In this document: positions 45,196-56,207 of the stretch, in pieces
Numbering within the stretch: the stretch's first letter is position 1
Layout of the letters: each line of letters starts with the position of its first letter
Assembly (NCBI GenBank): GCA_030435675.1
Contig: CM059622.1
Location: forward strand, 9,672,001 to 9,736,000
Direction of reading: 5' to 3'
DNA length: 64,000 bases
Source of the DNA: Steinernema hermaphroditum
Lineage: Eukaryota > Nematoda > Chromadorea > Rhabditida > Steinernematidae
Position numbers and translations under genes: made by a program
The notes under the pieces: model-generated
The model's input: only the letters and a program-made list of their open reading frames with translations
Database searches by the model: none
Told to the model about the DNA's origin: nothing

Positions 45196-45262
45196 GAGAA
45201 TTTGACAGTAAAACTGTGTAGATCCTAACTTAGGATCCACACAGTTTTACTATCAAATTCTC
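45196..45262. repeat. Short hairpin, 32-bp arms with 3-nt loop
   Basis: The left arm 45196-45227 and right arm 45231-45262 are inverted repeats with 30 of 32 positions matching. A transcript of either strand would form a tight stem. No gene overlaps it. Confidence 0.75.
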
Positions 45263-45574
45263 GACCTTAGGATTCCTAAGGTCTGTTTCTTGAAAACTAC
45301 TGGGGTTTTTGGGAATCTGATTTCCGCATGATGTTGGGCAGCTAAAAGACGGGATTAAAAGGTTTTCGGGACGAACCGCGAACTCTGCCTTGCGCTTCAA
45401 GTCAAAGTTTGCACGACATTTTTTGCCTATTTTTTGCTATTTCTCGGAAACTATCATGTTTTCCGAGAAACCGACTTCACCATCGTGTTCAGCGACCTCC
45501 AAAACAAAGGCACACAAATTTTCAGAAGATTTGAAGAACTTTTTTTATCCATGACCGGGTCCCTTTAAAACGCC

Positions 45575-46125
45575 TATCGCCAAAAATGGCACTCCGTAGA
45601 AATGTATCTCCTCTCTCAGTTCGCAATGGATCTCAGTGACTCGGGTCGCAAAATGCTCAGCAGAGGATTTGCTATCGATTCATCTGTTGGATTTTGCAAA
45701 TTCGACTCCTGCGCGGAGAAATTTGCATTTTGATGCCAAAAAGCAAGAAACTGAAAACATTTTTCGTGGTCCTGCCACGATAGCGCGGAAGCTTTTCTGT
45801 CTCGGCTTCCAAAATTCAACAGGTGAATCGATAGCAAATCCTCTGCTGAACATTCTGCGACCCGACTCGCTGAGATCCATCGCAAATTGAGAGAGGAGAT
45901 ACATTTCTACGGAGTGCCATTTTGGCTCAAAAATGACCGATTTTGGCCCTTCCCGGATAACAAACGTACTTTTCTCTGCGAGGAAGTCGAATTTTCAAAA
46001 TTCAACCGGTGAATCGATAGCAAATCCTCTGCTGAGCATTTTGCGACCCGATTCACTGAGATCCATCGCGAATTGAGAGAGGAGATACATTTCTACGGAG
46101 TGCCATTTTGGCGATAGGCGTTTTA
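45575..46125. repeat. Foldback of family 2 modules
   Basis: A forward module (about 45578-45730) is followed by two inverted modules (about 45815-45935 and 46005-46125). All contain the GCTCAGCAGAGGATTTGCTA-type block or its complement. The family 2 end CTGACACGCCGTGG lies at about 46521-46534, so this is a rearranged, internally duplicated copy. Confidence 0.65.
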
Positions 46126-46882
46126 GGAGTTTATTGTCATGAATCGTACATTTCTCCGCGAAGAAGGCATCAAATCGGGATATCTTTGGCGCATATCGTG
46201 CATTAGAGTGTGGCGAGCATTTTGCGCATAGAAAGGACGAAATATCTGTAGCCGGCCAGAAGTTACAAGGCTTCTTCAAGCTTTCTAATCGGAAGCGACG
46301 TCCGACTTTTACTTCGTCGCGGGAGCCAACAATATCCGCCCTGGCACATCTTGTACCCATTTCTCCGCGAAGAAGTGGAATTTGCAAAATCCAACAGGTG
46401 AACAGATAGGAAATTCACTGCTGAGCATTTTGCGACCCATCTGGAGCAGATTGGATGCGACTTGAGAAAGTTTATCCATTTCTATGGTGTGGCTTTCGCC
46501 ACGGACGCGAAAATGTCTGCCCTGACACGCCGTGGAACTTCAGTTCTGGACGATCGTTGGAATTTTACCGTGGTCTCTCTTTGAGCGGTCTCAGGGTGCC
46601 TTCGCGAATTCTCTAGAAGAGTTGCGCCACCCGCATCGATCAGACAGGCTAAAGCTCTTTTCTCCCTTTTGGGCATTTTACAATGTTTTCCCGTTTTGCG
46701 ATGCGGGGATTCGGATTTAGCGCGCCAAATCCGCTGCCGGACGCGTCGCTTTGCTCGCTTCCAGCTACATAGTAAATCGTATTTGTTCTGTCTCGTGTCA
46801 TCGTGACGAAATTCCCATCGCCTGTTGCATTTGGTGCTGTTTTTAAGTCGCTCTGGCTTTTCAGTAATATATCGATTCAATA

Positions 46883-48187
46883 ATGGTGAAGGACACCAAA
46901 TATTACGATATCTTGGGCGTATCCCCCACGTCGACGGACACTGAAATAAAGAAGGCTTACCGAAAAGCTGCCTTGAAGTATCACCCTGACAAGAACCCGA
47001 ATGAGGGAGAAAAGTTCAAGTTAATTTCGCGAGCTTACGAAGTGCTATCCGATGAGAAGAAACGTAGAGTCTACGATCAAGGTGGCGAAGAAGCTCTTCA
47101 AGAGGGTGGTGGCGGAGGAGGAGGCCACAACCCCATGGACATCTTCGAGATGTTCTTTGGAGGCGGTTTGTTACCTCTTAACTATCTGTGTTTAAGTTCT
47201 CACGTTTAGGACGTCGAAACCGTGAACGTGCTGCAAAAGATGTTATTCATCAAATGAACGTTAGCCTCGAACAGCTCTACAATGGTGTCACCAAGAAGTT
47301 GAAGTTGGGTCGAATGGTCGTTTGCGAAAAATGCGATGGTGTTGGAGGAAAGAAGGAGAGTGTAACGAAGTGTAGGAACTGTGATGGGCACGGTATCGAG
47401 ATTCGCCAGATGCAGATTGGACCCGGAATGGTTCAGCAGATACAACGGACGTGCTCGTCTTGCAAGGGTGAAGGTGAAGTTATCCGTGAACTCTGCACAA
47501 CCTGCAAGGGCAACAAGCGAGTAAGATTTGTTTTATGTCGCTCTCGAGATGATGTATCGTTTGCAGGTGAGGCAAGAATCTATTTTGGAAGTCCACATTG
47601 AAAAGGGCATGAAGGACGATGAGAAGATCATCTTTTACGGAAAAGGAGATCAGGAGCCCGGTCTTGAACCAGGCAATGTGGTCATTGTGCTTGATGAACA
47701 GCCTCATCACGTCTTTGCTCGCAAGGGTGATAACTTGATTATGGAAATGAAGCTTACGCTCTCTGAAGCCCTGTGTGGCTGCACGAAGTCCATCCAAACT
47801 CTCGACGGTCGTAAGCTGGTGTTCAATCTGCTTCCAGGTAAATGCACCGAACACTACAAGAATGCCTCTATGCATCTTTTTTTAGGAGAGGTAATCAAAC
47901 ACGCTGAAATTCGTACCATCCATTGTGAGGGTATGCCACACAGACGGAATCCCACAGAAAAGGGCGATCTTCTCATCCAGTTCAATGTTCAGTTCCCGAC
48001 GGAGCTCAGTGGTTCAGCTCGTTCCAATCTGTCGAAGATACTGCCTGGGAAATTTGAACCTTTGCTTCCTGATGATGCTGACGAGCGTGTTTTGGTCAAG
48101 GTGTCAGAACGCCAACAACGTTCTCATGGAAATTATTCTGATGAAGACCATCATGGTGGACAAAGTGTCAGATGCCAAACCCAGTGA
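46883..48187 (+). CDS. dnj-12: Type I DnaJ (HSP40) co-chaperone, DNAJA1/2 family
   Basis: This is a cytosolic co-chaperone that delivers substrates to HSP70. Exons 46883-47165, 47210-47520, 47567-47837 and 47886-48187 give 388 residues; human DNAJA1 has 397. The J domain is at residues 1-70 with HPDKNP, then a Gly-rich stretch. Four CxxCxGxG zinc motifs follow: [24 protein letters not shown] and CTTCKGNK. Then the two C-terminal beta domains, and a tail ending RCQTQ, a CaaX box for farnesylation as in DNAJA1 (CQTS). The last zinc motif lacks the final GxG, as is common in this family. Its 3' end faces tmem-107, 105 bp away. Confidence 0.96.
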
Positions 48188-48292
48188 TTCAGTGTTGTAA
48201 GTGATACTCAGTTGAATGACTCGGATATTCGGTGTTTGTCGGTTAATAAAAATTTACTTCAATGTAATTGCTGACATCTTAGGAGGCGCATT

Positions 48293-48740
48293 TCAGCAGA
48301 ACCTGTTTTTATTAAAGGACAGTGCGAACGAAGCCAGGTGGAGTGTTACCGGTACTCCCGAAGACAATGAGGTTAGCATCCAGAGGTGGGAGACGGGATG
48401 GACGTCAACGACGACTTTGAGCAGGAAGAGGCAGGCCAGCGCGTGGCAGACCAAGGTAATCGTTCCCATTACTTTGCTCGGAATATGGCGGAGTGTAAAG
48501 AAGGTCTCGATTGCAATGAGGACGATACTCAGAGTTAGGTTCACAGTCAATGAGGCATCCAGTTGTTGGAGGATCTCTTCATTTTCCGAGTCGGGTGGCA
48601 CGGAGCTTGCGACGTGCTCATCCTGGACCACCTTACTTTCTGCAGAGCTCAGTTGCATGACCCACCTTGTTCCAGAAGACGCAGAAAATTACGCTCGTGT
48701 GCGCCACCAGAGTTATGATGTTGCTCGTCATCACTTCCAT
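48293..48740 (-). CDS. tmem-107: TMEM107, ciliary transition-zone protein
   Basis: TMEM107 is a four-helix protein of the MKS module at the ciliary transition zone. Exons 48666-48740 and 48293-48631 give 137 residues; human TMEM107 has 140. The first exon encodes the N-terminal helix (ITLVAHTSVIFCVFWNK). Three helices follow in exon 2, separated by a short charged loop with many Glu/Gln, then a terminal LSFNKNRF that parallels human FGLKKKPF. The intron is only 34 nt and was chosen because the frame otherwise hits a stop and other AGs break the alignment. The ATG lies 2 nt behind an acceptor-like ttagcag. Confidence 0.82.
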
Positions 48741-49553
48741 TCCTGCTAATAACAAATGACTTCTAGGAGTTGACAGGATCTCCGACGCCGTTGAACTGAA
48801 AGCCTCGCTCGCCTGGCGTTACCATGGAGATGGAAGAGGAAGATTGGGTGCAGAAAATTGCCAAACGACGCAAATTCGCCCAAAGAGCATCTGAACATCG
48901 CCAACAAAAACATCTCAAGCTTTGATTTCAAATACGAAACGCTGGAGCCGAAGATGAGCTTCTTTGGAACTGGAGCTTCTTTATCTAAAACCTAAAGTTC
49001 ACACGTCAGCCTGCTCCTTGTCCCCCCAACATCTCGATGCCACTTCTAAGCGATTTATAAAAAAAACTTCCCCCTTTCGAAAAAAAAACAGAAATCTTGA
49101 TTCTTGACGGAAAGTGTAACGTGCGTACTTTACGAGCCAACACCCGACGAGTCCCAGCGCGAACAAAGATTTTAAAAACAGTACCGTAATTTGTGTCTCC
49201 GCTGGCTCTTGCGATGTTAGGATTCCGCCTCGCGAGAGATTTGGCACTTTGCTTGGAGTTTTCGCTAAAATTTGTATGAAGAGGGTTATCTGTGGCGCCA
49301 AGCGCGATTCGCGCATGGCTCACGCGGTCATGTCAGATTTGCGCTCGGTCGAGTATTTACGGTCGTACCCCGAAAGAAATCTTTCGGATTTTTGTTTGAG
49401 CTGCGTGATGCGGGTTCAAAAGATCTGTCTTCTTTTCTCTCTCAAGCTGATATGCTCGTTGGACGCGGAAGGACCGTGTTGTCGGCGTTGACGTGCTTAC
49501 GTGCGTTGTAGTGGCGCTTTCAATTCGCCTTCTTCTGAGTTTCAGTGGGAAAA
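48741..49553. other. Region between tmem-107 and rps-26, with a coding-like segment
   Basis: On the + strand an ATG at 48824 opens a 33-residue frame (MEMEEEDWVQKIAKRRKF...). A second frame shifted by one base stays open from 48795 to a stop at 48995 and reads protein-like at its end (SFDFKYETLEPKMSFFGTG). No splice pair joins them convincingly, so I call no gene. From 49000 to 49540 I see nothing until the rps-26 leader, whose acceptor gtttcag ends at 49545. Confidence 0.3.
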
Positions 49554-50031
49554 ATGACTACTAAGCGACGCAATCACGGGCGTAACAAGAAGGGGCGCGG
49601 GCACGTCAAGCCTGTTCGCTGCACCAACTGCGGCCGCTGCTGCCCCAAGGATAAGGCTATCAAGAAGTTCGTCGTTCGCAACATTGTCGAGGCCGCCGCC
49701 ATCCGTGATATCACCGAGGCTTCCGTCTACGAGCGTAGGTCTTTATCGCCCACTTAGAAGTAGGGAAGAAGGGTTGGATGCTTTTTAGACGGTCGTTTAG
49801 TTCTCTTTGTGTGCGTTTTTGCCGTTTTACTTAATCCGAGTGGTTTCAGAGTACCCCCTGCCCAAGCTGTACCACAAGCTTCATTACTGTGTTTCGTGCG
49901 CTATCCACAGCAAGGTCGTCCGCAATCGTTCCCGTGAAGCCCGTCGTGACCGCAACCCTCCTCCTCGCTTCGGACAGCGCGCTGGTGGAGACCGCTTCCC
50001 CCGCCCTGGAGCTCCCCAAACCCGTGCTTAA
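49554..50031 (+). CDS. rps-26: Ribosomal protein eS26
   Basis: eS26 is a small-subunit protein at the mRNA exit site. Exons 49554-49734 and 49850-50031 give 120 residues. [72 protein letters not shown] and [13 protein letters not shown] are all family blocks, including the zinc-binding CxxC pairs. The chosen ATG gives the usual MTTKRRNHG start; an acceptor-like gtttcag is 8 nt upstream. C-ended codons suggest high expression. Confidence 0.98.
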
Positions 50032-50214
50032 ACATTGTTACCTTCTTTGTTAAGATTGTTTTCATAAACAGTTGTTAAAATAACTCTGTATTTCTGTAAT
50101 AATCTATGCATCTAGAGCAGTGTCCGTTGATCGCAGCAACTCGTCATATATCTTATAGGCAGGGTGATTTTGGAGGTTTTTATTCCTGCGACTTTAAGTG
50201 AACTATCGAATCAA

Positions 50215-52537
50215 TCAGACCCGAACTGAGTGATCGGGCTCCAACTGAAGCTTGTAGGTGGACAGGTACACGTTGTGTGGGGCCGACTCAACAGTAAGGT
50301 CGCTCTTCTCTTCATCTTCTTCATCGACCTTTCGAACCTTCGGGGAGGACGATGTCGGTGGAATGCTTATCCTTCTGTTCTTGCCGGATTTATCACTCGA
50401 CTTCTTTCCCCCCTTCCGTTTGCTGATGTGAGGGTTATCGGTGTATATGCTCCTCAACTTGTACATGCGCAGTTGTGTGTAGACTCTTTTGAGTTCGGCC
50501 TGAAATCAGCTGTTTCGAATCTGCCGTGATGACACTACGCACTCTAATGTCATCGGGGTTCATGTCTCCTATTGGAACCTCCGCGAAGTCGATGGTTCCA
50601 TTCAAGATGTTATCCCTCAACTTTGCGAGTGAGGGATGTGCGCGGCCGCTGCTTCCTGACATCGTGAGCGTTCGACGGTTGCTCTCAGAGGTCACCTACA
50701 AAATTCTTTCGTTGCGTTTTCGATCTCCCGCCTACCAAATAGAACTTAGGCGCCATTATAATGACCACGCTAACCGTAACGGTCAATTGCTCCTGAACAA
50801 AGATAACCGTCAGGAGCGTATCGCTGTGGCCGGAGTGCCTGATTGAATATCTGGAAGACGTCAGATAAGGGGTGCTTTCGAGGCCAACACGAACGTTATG
50901 AGGCAGGCCATCAGGGTGATCACGGCCTCAAGACACACGGCCACGGTGAACTGCCAGCGCTCCAGCCAACTACTGTTTCTCGCCTTGTAGCAGAGGCGCA
51001 TCCCGTGCAACAGGAACATAAGTTCGATGACCTGCCACGCGTAGAACCAATTCTGCGGAGGGCATTGCGGCCACGCACTGGACCACAACTCCGCGTCGTT
51101 CCATGCGCCGAAGGTGTACGCGGCGAGGCCTGAAAGTGTAGACGGTGGATGTGGCTTCAGGAGTGCACTCACTCGTCAGTGTAGCCACGAGGATCGTCGA
51201 GAGATACTTGAGAAGATCTTGCTCCTTCACGATCACGTGGTGCGCTTTCCGGACGCGATACTCTTGAAGATTTCTGAAAACAGAAGCAATATACGGTGGA
51301 TTACGGTGGCGGTGGACGTACCTATAAATTTTGAGCACAATGGAACCGTAGAAAGTAGCAAACCCGATTTGTCTGAGCCAGATGAACCCTAAGCACGAAC
51401 CCGACGGAGGACTGAAGTAGTCGAGAAGGGGCTGAAAGAGGAAAGTGATTAGGGCTACACGAAGGGTCACCTACGATGAAGTAGAGGAGCGCCGCTCCGA
51501 GGAGGAACAGCTCCATGAGTGCCCATCCGCGCGCCTCGTTCTGCGTCTGGCGACGCTCACGAACGACGACGCCGATGAGGAGGACGCAGATGACGGAGCA
51601 GACGCCGCTCCACAGGAATAGCGGCTTCCTGAAGGTCTCCGTGTTGGCGCGACACATCTCCGCGCCGCCGTCGGACTCGGTGCCGCAGCAGACGCGTGCG
51701 TACACGCGGAGGCCGCCGTGCACCGTCCACGAGCACTGAAAGAGGGCACTGGTTCAGACTCTGGTAACAGACAGTCTCCGGGACACAGACACTGTCTCTA
51801 AGTGGCTACAGTCGCGCTCTGACAAGGCACCTCTGGATTGGGTTGGCGGCTTCAGTGCTGTACACGTACCTTGCTGGTGCAAGCGGAGAAGGCGCAGGCG
51901 TCGAGGCGGTCGACCGGTAGGCGAACCGTGAGAAAGGAGTTGGTGAGTGGCGTCGGAATGACGAGGAACGGGGTCCACGTGGGCGCCAGGGGCGCGGCGG
52001 GTGGGCCCCCGGAAGGGACCGGAACGGGTGCGGGCTTCGAACACTCTAGGCGCAGTGAGTAGATGGCGTGAGTCGCGTTTGGTGGTCGGATCGGCGGCTG
52101 ACTGGAGAGCGTCGCATTCATCGGAAGTTCTGCAACGACTCTAACTAGCCCCGGGAGCGAATTGGGCGGAAATGGCCGAAATCCGATCGCCTCTGCGCTA
52201 TCCGAGCTAGTGGTGCGATCGGGGCTAATCAGGACTCACCTCGGTTAAGGACGTGTGGGTGCTCGGCGACGAGTTTTGCGAGCCACAGGAGCTGCAGGTG
52301 CGCTGCTCCCATGGAGCTCTCCAGGAGACGTCGCAAAAGAGGCCCAGAGACCGTACGGTTGCACTCGGAGACGTCGTCGAGGCGCTCCAGAAGGCGCGAG
52401 AGCTCCGAGTCATGCCGCAGGGCGCCGAGCCAACCGGTCCCAACGGGCGGCTTCGGCTGAGGGTCGTCATCGGCGGAGGGACGCGTCGGGAGCGCTGCCG
52501 CCGCCGCGAGGAGAGCGAGCAACGGGCCGAGGAGCAT
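50215..52537 (-). CDS. GPR158/GPR179-type orphan class C receptor
   Basis: Nine exons (52240-52537, 51870-52129, 51475-51735, 51322-51431, 51173-51273, 50895-51129, 50696-50850, 50543-50655, 50215-50499) give 605 residues with frame kept throughout. A signal peptide (1-16) and a Cys-containing ectodomain come first. Seven helices start near PLFLWSGVCSVICVLLIGVV. The third is IWLRQIGFATFYGSIVLKIYRNLQEYRVRKA, close to human GPR158. Helix 7 is DTLLTVIFVQEQLTVTVSVVIIMAPKF. The tail has NPDDIRAELKRVYTQLRMYK...DNPHISKRK, matching the GPR158 segment after helix 7 that binds RGS7-Gbeta5. The last two exons look like a separate small gene with its own ATG at 50662; this tail match shows they belong here. 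Human GPR158 has a much longer tail. GPR158/179 scaffold RGS7; that role is inferred. Confidence 0.88.
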
Positions 52538-55500
52538 TGTGGCGACGACAACGGCGAGTTTCGGCGATCGACGGGGAGGGGAGGGGTGCGACTAACCAGA
52601 TTCCCTCGTCGGTTATCATAGAAGCCGACTGAAACATCGCACGGTTACAGTACAGAAGAAGAGAAGAGCGACCGGCACGCGAATTAGAATCTGCGAAGCG
52701 CGGCTGTTCATGATCATCGCCGTGAAGAGAAACACACGCAGAGCTCTCTCGGTTGGAGAGGCAAAGGGGCGTAAGAGGGCGTCCTAGAAGCCTCCGCTCA
52801 CCGGGATTCGGAACCTCCGGAGCGAACTGCGGGACGGCAGTGCGCGGCGGCGACGTGTGGCGCCGCCGTCGTGGCTCTTGTTCTCAAGCGTGTCGATAAA
52901 TATCGCTTCGCTCTTTCGCGCAAGAAGCGAGGGAGTCGGACGCTTTCGGAGAAACTCCTTTCCTTCGTCCTTCGGCGCGACGCCGTGAACGTATTAAGCG
53001 GCCCCGCGCGCGATTCAATCGTCGTCGGTCGAAAGTTGAGGAGCTCAGATCACACGCCATCCCGAAACGGTGCTAGTGACCTTCGCGACTTCTAAGGCCC
53101 CCGGGGGCTGCCCATCGCCTTTAAACTCTTCGGATTCCTCGGGGTCGAGGCGCGACGCTGGAGCAATCACCGCGCCAATCATTTCCTCTTTAGCCGATGG
53201 CCCTCCGGGGATGCGGGAGCCATCCTCTTGCGCGGCTTGCATCCCTAAACGCCCCTAAGCGCTGCCGAAGACAAAGGAAAAGGCGCGAAGAGCCCTCTGG
53301 TCGCGATACCCGCCGCATCAGATCCAATTAGGCAAATACTGTCCGGCGCAACCGGGGGACCTTCTTGGCCCGCGTGGGCCTACGGGTGTTGCCACGGGCA
53401 ATCCACTAATCTCAGCGGCGGAAAATTATCCGTTTTCCGCGCCCTTCGATCGCGGAACGAGGGGAGAGCGCGGGCGATTGATCGAGCAAGGCGCATGAAT
53501 TATGAGGGGAAGTGGCTCCGAGTGAGTGAGACGTCTTCCTAGAATGAGCAGCGCGGCCGCGGAGTCAGAGGGGAAGGGAAGTGCGAGCCAATCCATGAAT
53601 TCCTAATTAGCGCCATAAAAATCATTAGCGGCCCCATCGAGATCGCTTCCACTATGGACGCCGCGTTTTATGGCCTTCCGGCCCTATTAATTTAAGGAAA
53701 TTGCGCACTTCTTCCTTGCTGTGTCAAAGATCGGCTTAATTAAACGCGCGGCGAGGCACGGGTCAAGGTTAGGGCTTGGGGGCGCGAGGCCCGTGGAAAC
53801 GTGACGATGAAGTGAACGAAACGGAGGCGCGCGAGGGCACTCGGATAAGTAAATAAAGATCGATAGGCGAGAACAGAACGGGCGCCGAGTACGAATGGCG
53901 GCGGCGGCCGCGGAAACCTCCTGAGGCTCTCGTTTTTCGACCCTCTTCCCTTTTTGGACAAACAGCGCACTCGGCGATGTTCTGGAGGACGACAGAAACA
54001 CCTTCACCACCAGGACAAACACCGCAGGTCCAGAAGCGGAGGGACGGCGGGACTCATCGGCTAGGGCGTACGTGTCTGGCAGACGTGCCAAACGCCTCAG
54101 GGCGCCGCAGAAGTCACAAGCAGATTTGATTAGGTCAGCCCGGGTGGGGAGGGGCGCGCGGCGGGACCTGAAGACCGCTGGGATTCGGGGACCTCTTTGG
54201 AAGCGACTCCGAGTCGCCGACGTTTTCCGAAGGAGGGTCACGCGTGTGAGCGAGCGAGGAGGCGACGGAGTCCCCGGGCGCCAAGGGGCGGCCCGACCTC
54301 GATACGCAGCATCGGAACTGTACGCCCCAGGGTCCCTTGGAGGGGAAATTGTGCTGGCAGCAGTGTGCTCGAAATGGGGCTAATTGGGGTGGGAGACTTT
54401 CGACTTTCTGAGTTCACTGAGTGTCCGTCTCCACTTTCGAATACAATACCAGCACCGGTATATATTCCCCTATAATCGCATAAACTATGGGACAAGCGAT
54501 GGATCGGACCATCCGTCGAATTGGCTCCACATGAAAGAACATCCGGGATACCACCTCGGGGCCAATTCTCGGCCGGCAGCTGTGCGTCCAATCGAAGAAC
54601 TTTCGGCGACGCGATCCTCTCGATCACCTGCCCCCCTCATGTTCGTCTCCTATTAACCATCGTGGATGAATTGACCTGTCTTTCCTGTGCTGAAAAGCAA
54701 CTCTGCAGTTCAATCATGCAACTCTAAGATTGACGCGAGATTAAGGGCAAGTGATAGGCCTAGGTGAGTATATTAACGGTACAAAATACTAGCTGCCCTA
54801 ACGCGCTCTATGCCCGTCAAAAGAGATGCGATATGCTTTCTCACCGACGCCTTATTAGTTTCTCACCGGTGATTCCCAAATTACCCAGTGTATAGTTAAG
54901 CTCACAATTTTGTTTTGGTTGGAAAGTGTTCATACATAATACCTAAGGTAACCGTCTGACAAATCGCGATCCGACTATCTGATGCTCATTAAGTATACAC
55001 TGGGTCACTTGGGAATCGCCGGTGAGAAACTAATATGGCGTCGGTGAGAAAGGATATCACATCTCTTTTGATGGACACAGAGCGCGTTAGGGCAGCTAGT
55101 ATTTTGCACCGTTGATATACTCACCTAGGCCTTCCGTTTGCCCCTAGTCTCGCGTCGATCTTAGAGTTGCATGATTGACCGTTCCCTTGTGAGTGTGCAA
55201 GGGAAACCTTTTCTTCCGTGAAATTCCACGGAGTGCGCACGTCTAAACGCAAAACAAACGGCGCTCTGAAAGAAAAGGGACCGGAGCGTGGGTCACACAG
55301 AGTCCTTGCTTCACGACGTCTTTGGAAGAAGGGTGGGAACCCTTTTTCTATAGAACTCTCCATTTCGGTTTTCCCGAAACGTGAAAATAAGACTCTGTGA
55401 GAGTGGTGGTGGAAGCTCCAAGAAGTCACAAATCGTCTGCCTGTGGCGGAGAAGGCCCTCGAGGACCTTTCGAAGCGAGGAATAGAAGCAGCGCCAAGTC

Positions 55501-55636
55501 CGAACGTCTTCATCGAGCACTATGGAGCAGCTCAGCTCCGCCGATCGGAGCCCCTTTAGTGGTCTCGGGAAATCTACGGTTTATTTTTTACACAAAACGG
55601 AAAGAGAAAATACAGTAACCCAGTGTTGTCTCAACG
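52538..55636. other. Long intergenic region with a foldback element
   Basis: About 3.1 kb. It is GC-rich to about 54.4 kb with no recognisable domain; a 184-residue minus-strand frame at 53687-54241 is Arg/Ser-rich and unsupported. A 469-bp foldback element occupies 54710-55178. The rest to 55636 is the 3' flank of the calponin-type gene. Confidence 0.45.
54710..55178. mobile_element. 469-bp foldback element with about 190-bp inverted arms
   Basis: The left arm (54710 to about 54900) begins TCAATCATGCAACTCTAAGA. The right arm (about 54988-55178) is its inverse, differing at roughly one base in ten, with an 85-bp spacer. Arms share blocks with CACCGACGCC, ACTAGCTGCCCTAACGCG and CCTAGGTGAG. 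No coding sequence. The outer flanks do not show an obvious target duplication. Confidence 0.85.
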
Positions 55637-56207
55637 TCAGATCTTGTCGCGGGAGATCTGCTTCGGTGGCTCGATGCCGAACTCCTTCTCCACCTAAACA
55701 AACAAGTCATTCTGGTCGCTCTGGGAGGCTTACCTTGCGCGCGAGGGACTGGAGGGTGACGCAGACGGAGAAGAGGTCCCGGCCCTCGAAGAGGTCCACC
55801 GACTGGAAGGTCTCCTCGTCCTTTACTCCCAGCTTCCGGGCACCCGCGCAAAACTGGTTGATGTTCTCCAGGCAGTTGAAGTTCGATATGGGTTTCATGA
55901 TCTTCTTGACGGTGCCCGCCTGGATGGCATTGAGTAGCCTGCAAGATCGGTTAGAGGGGTGCAGGGCGGGACACCCACTTGCAGAGGAGTTGTCCGTCGG
56001 CGAGGACCTCCTTGAAGCCGGCGGCGTCGGTGGGAAACGACTCCTGAGTGAGGCTCTGGATCCACTCCAGGAGATTCTTCGCCTCTTTCTCGTTGAATTT
56101 CGCCTTTTGCTGCAAAGGGGTTAGAGCTACGCCCAGGGAGAACGCACCTTGTCCAGAATGGCCCCGGCCATCCCGGAGGGACGTGGACGGTGGTAACCGC
56201 TTGCCAT
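55637..56207 (-). CDS. Calponin/transgelin-type actin-binding protein, single CH domain
   Basis: Exons 56148-56207, 55979-56109, 55734-55938 and 55637-55693 give 150 residues. The start [12 protein letters not shown] followed by [22 protein letters not shown] matches muscle calponin-like proteins (CPN/transgelin). The CH domain covers about residues 24-135 ([59 protein letters not shown]). A short tail after the CH domain ends in KQISRDKI; no calponin repeats are seen, so it is at the short transgelin/CPN-3 end of the family. It is expected to bind actin filaments in muscle. Confidence 0.93.

Larger units (their letters stand above)
43884..46882. other. Repeat cluster 2
   Basis: About 3 kb between mtx-1 and dnj-12. 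It holds family 1 copy C with a nested MITE (about 44240-44755), family 2 modules (44760-44960, 45560-46535, partly inverted to one another) and a short perfect-type hairpin (45196-45262). The last 340 bp should carry the dnj-12 promoter. Confidence 0.65.

Noticed and set aside
50215..50662. Separate 134-residue nuclear-protein gene
   Set aside because: The DDIRAELKRVYTQL block and in-frame splicing show it is the tail of the GPR158-type receptor.
53687..54241. 184-residue minus-strand frame in the 52.5-55.6 kb gap
   Set aside because: Arg/Ser/Pro-rich with no family feature; likely chance in GC-rich DNA.
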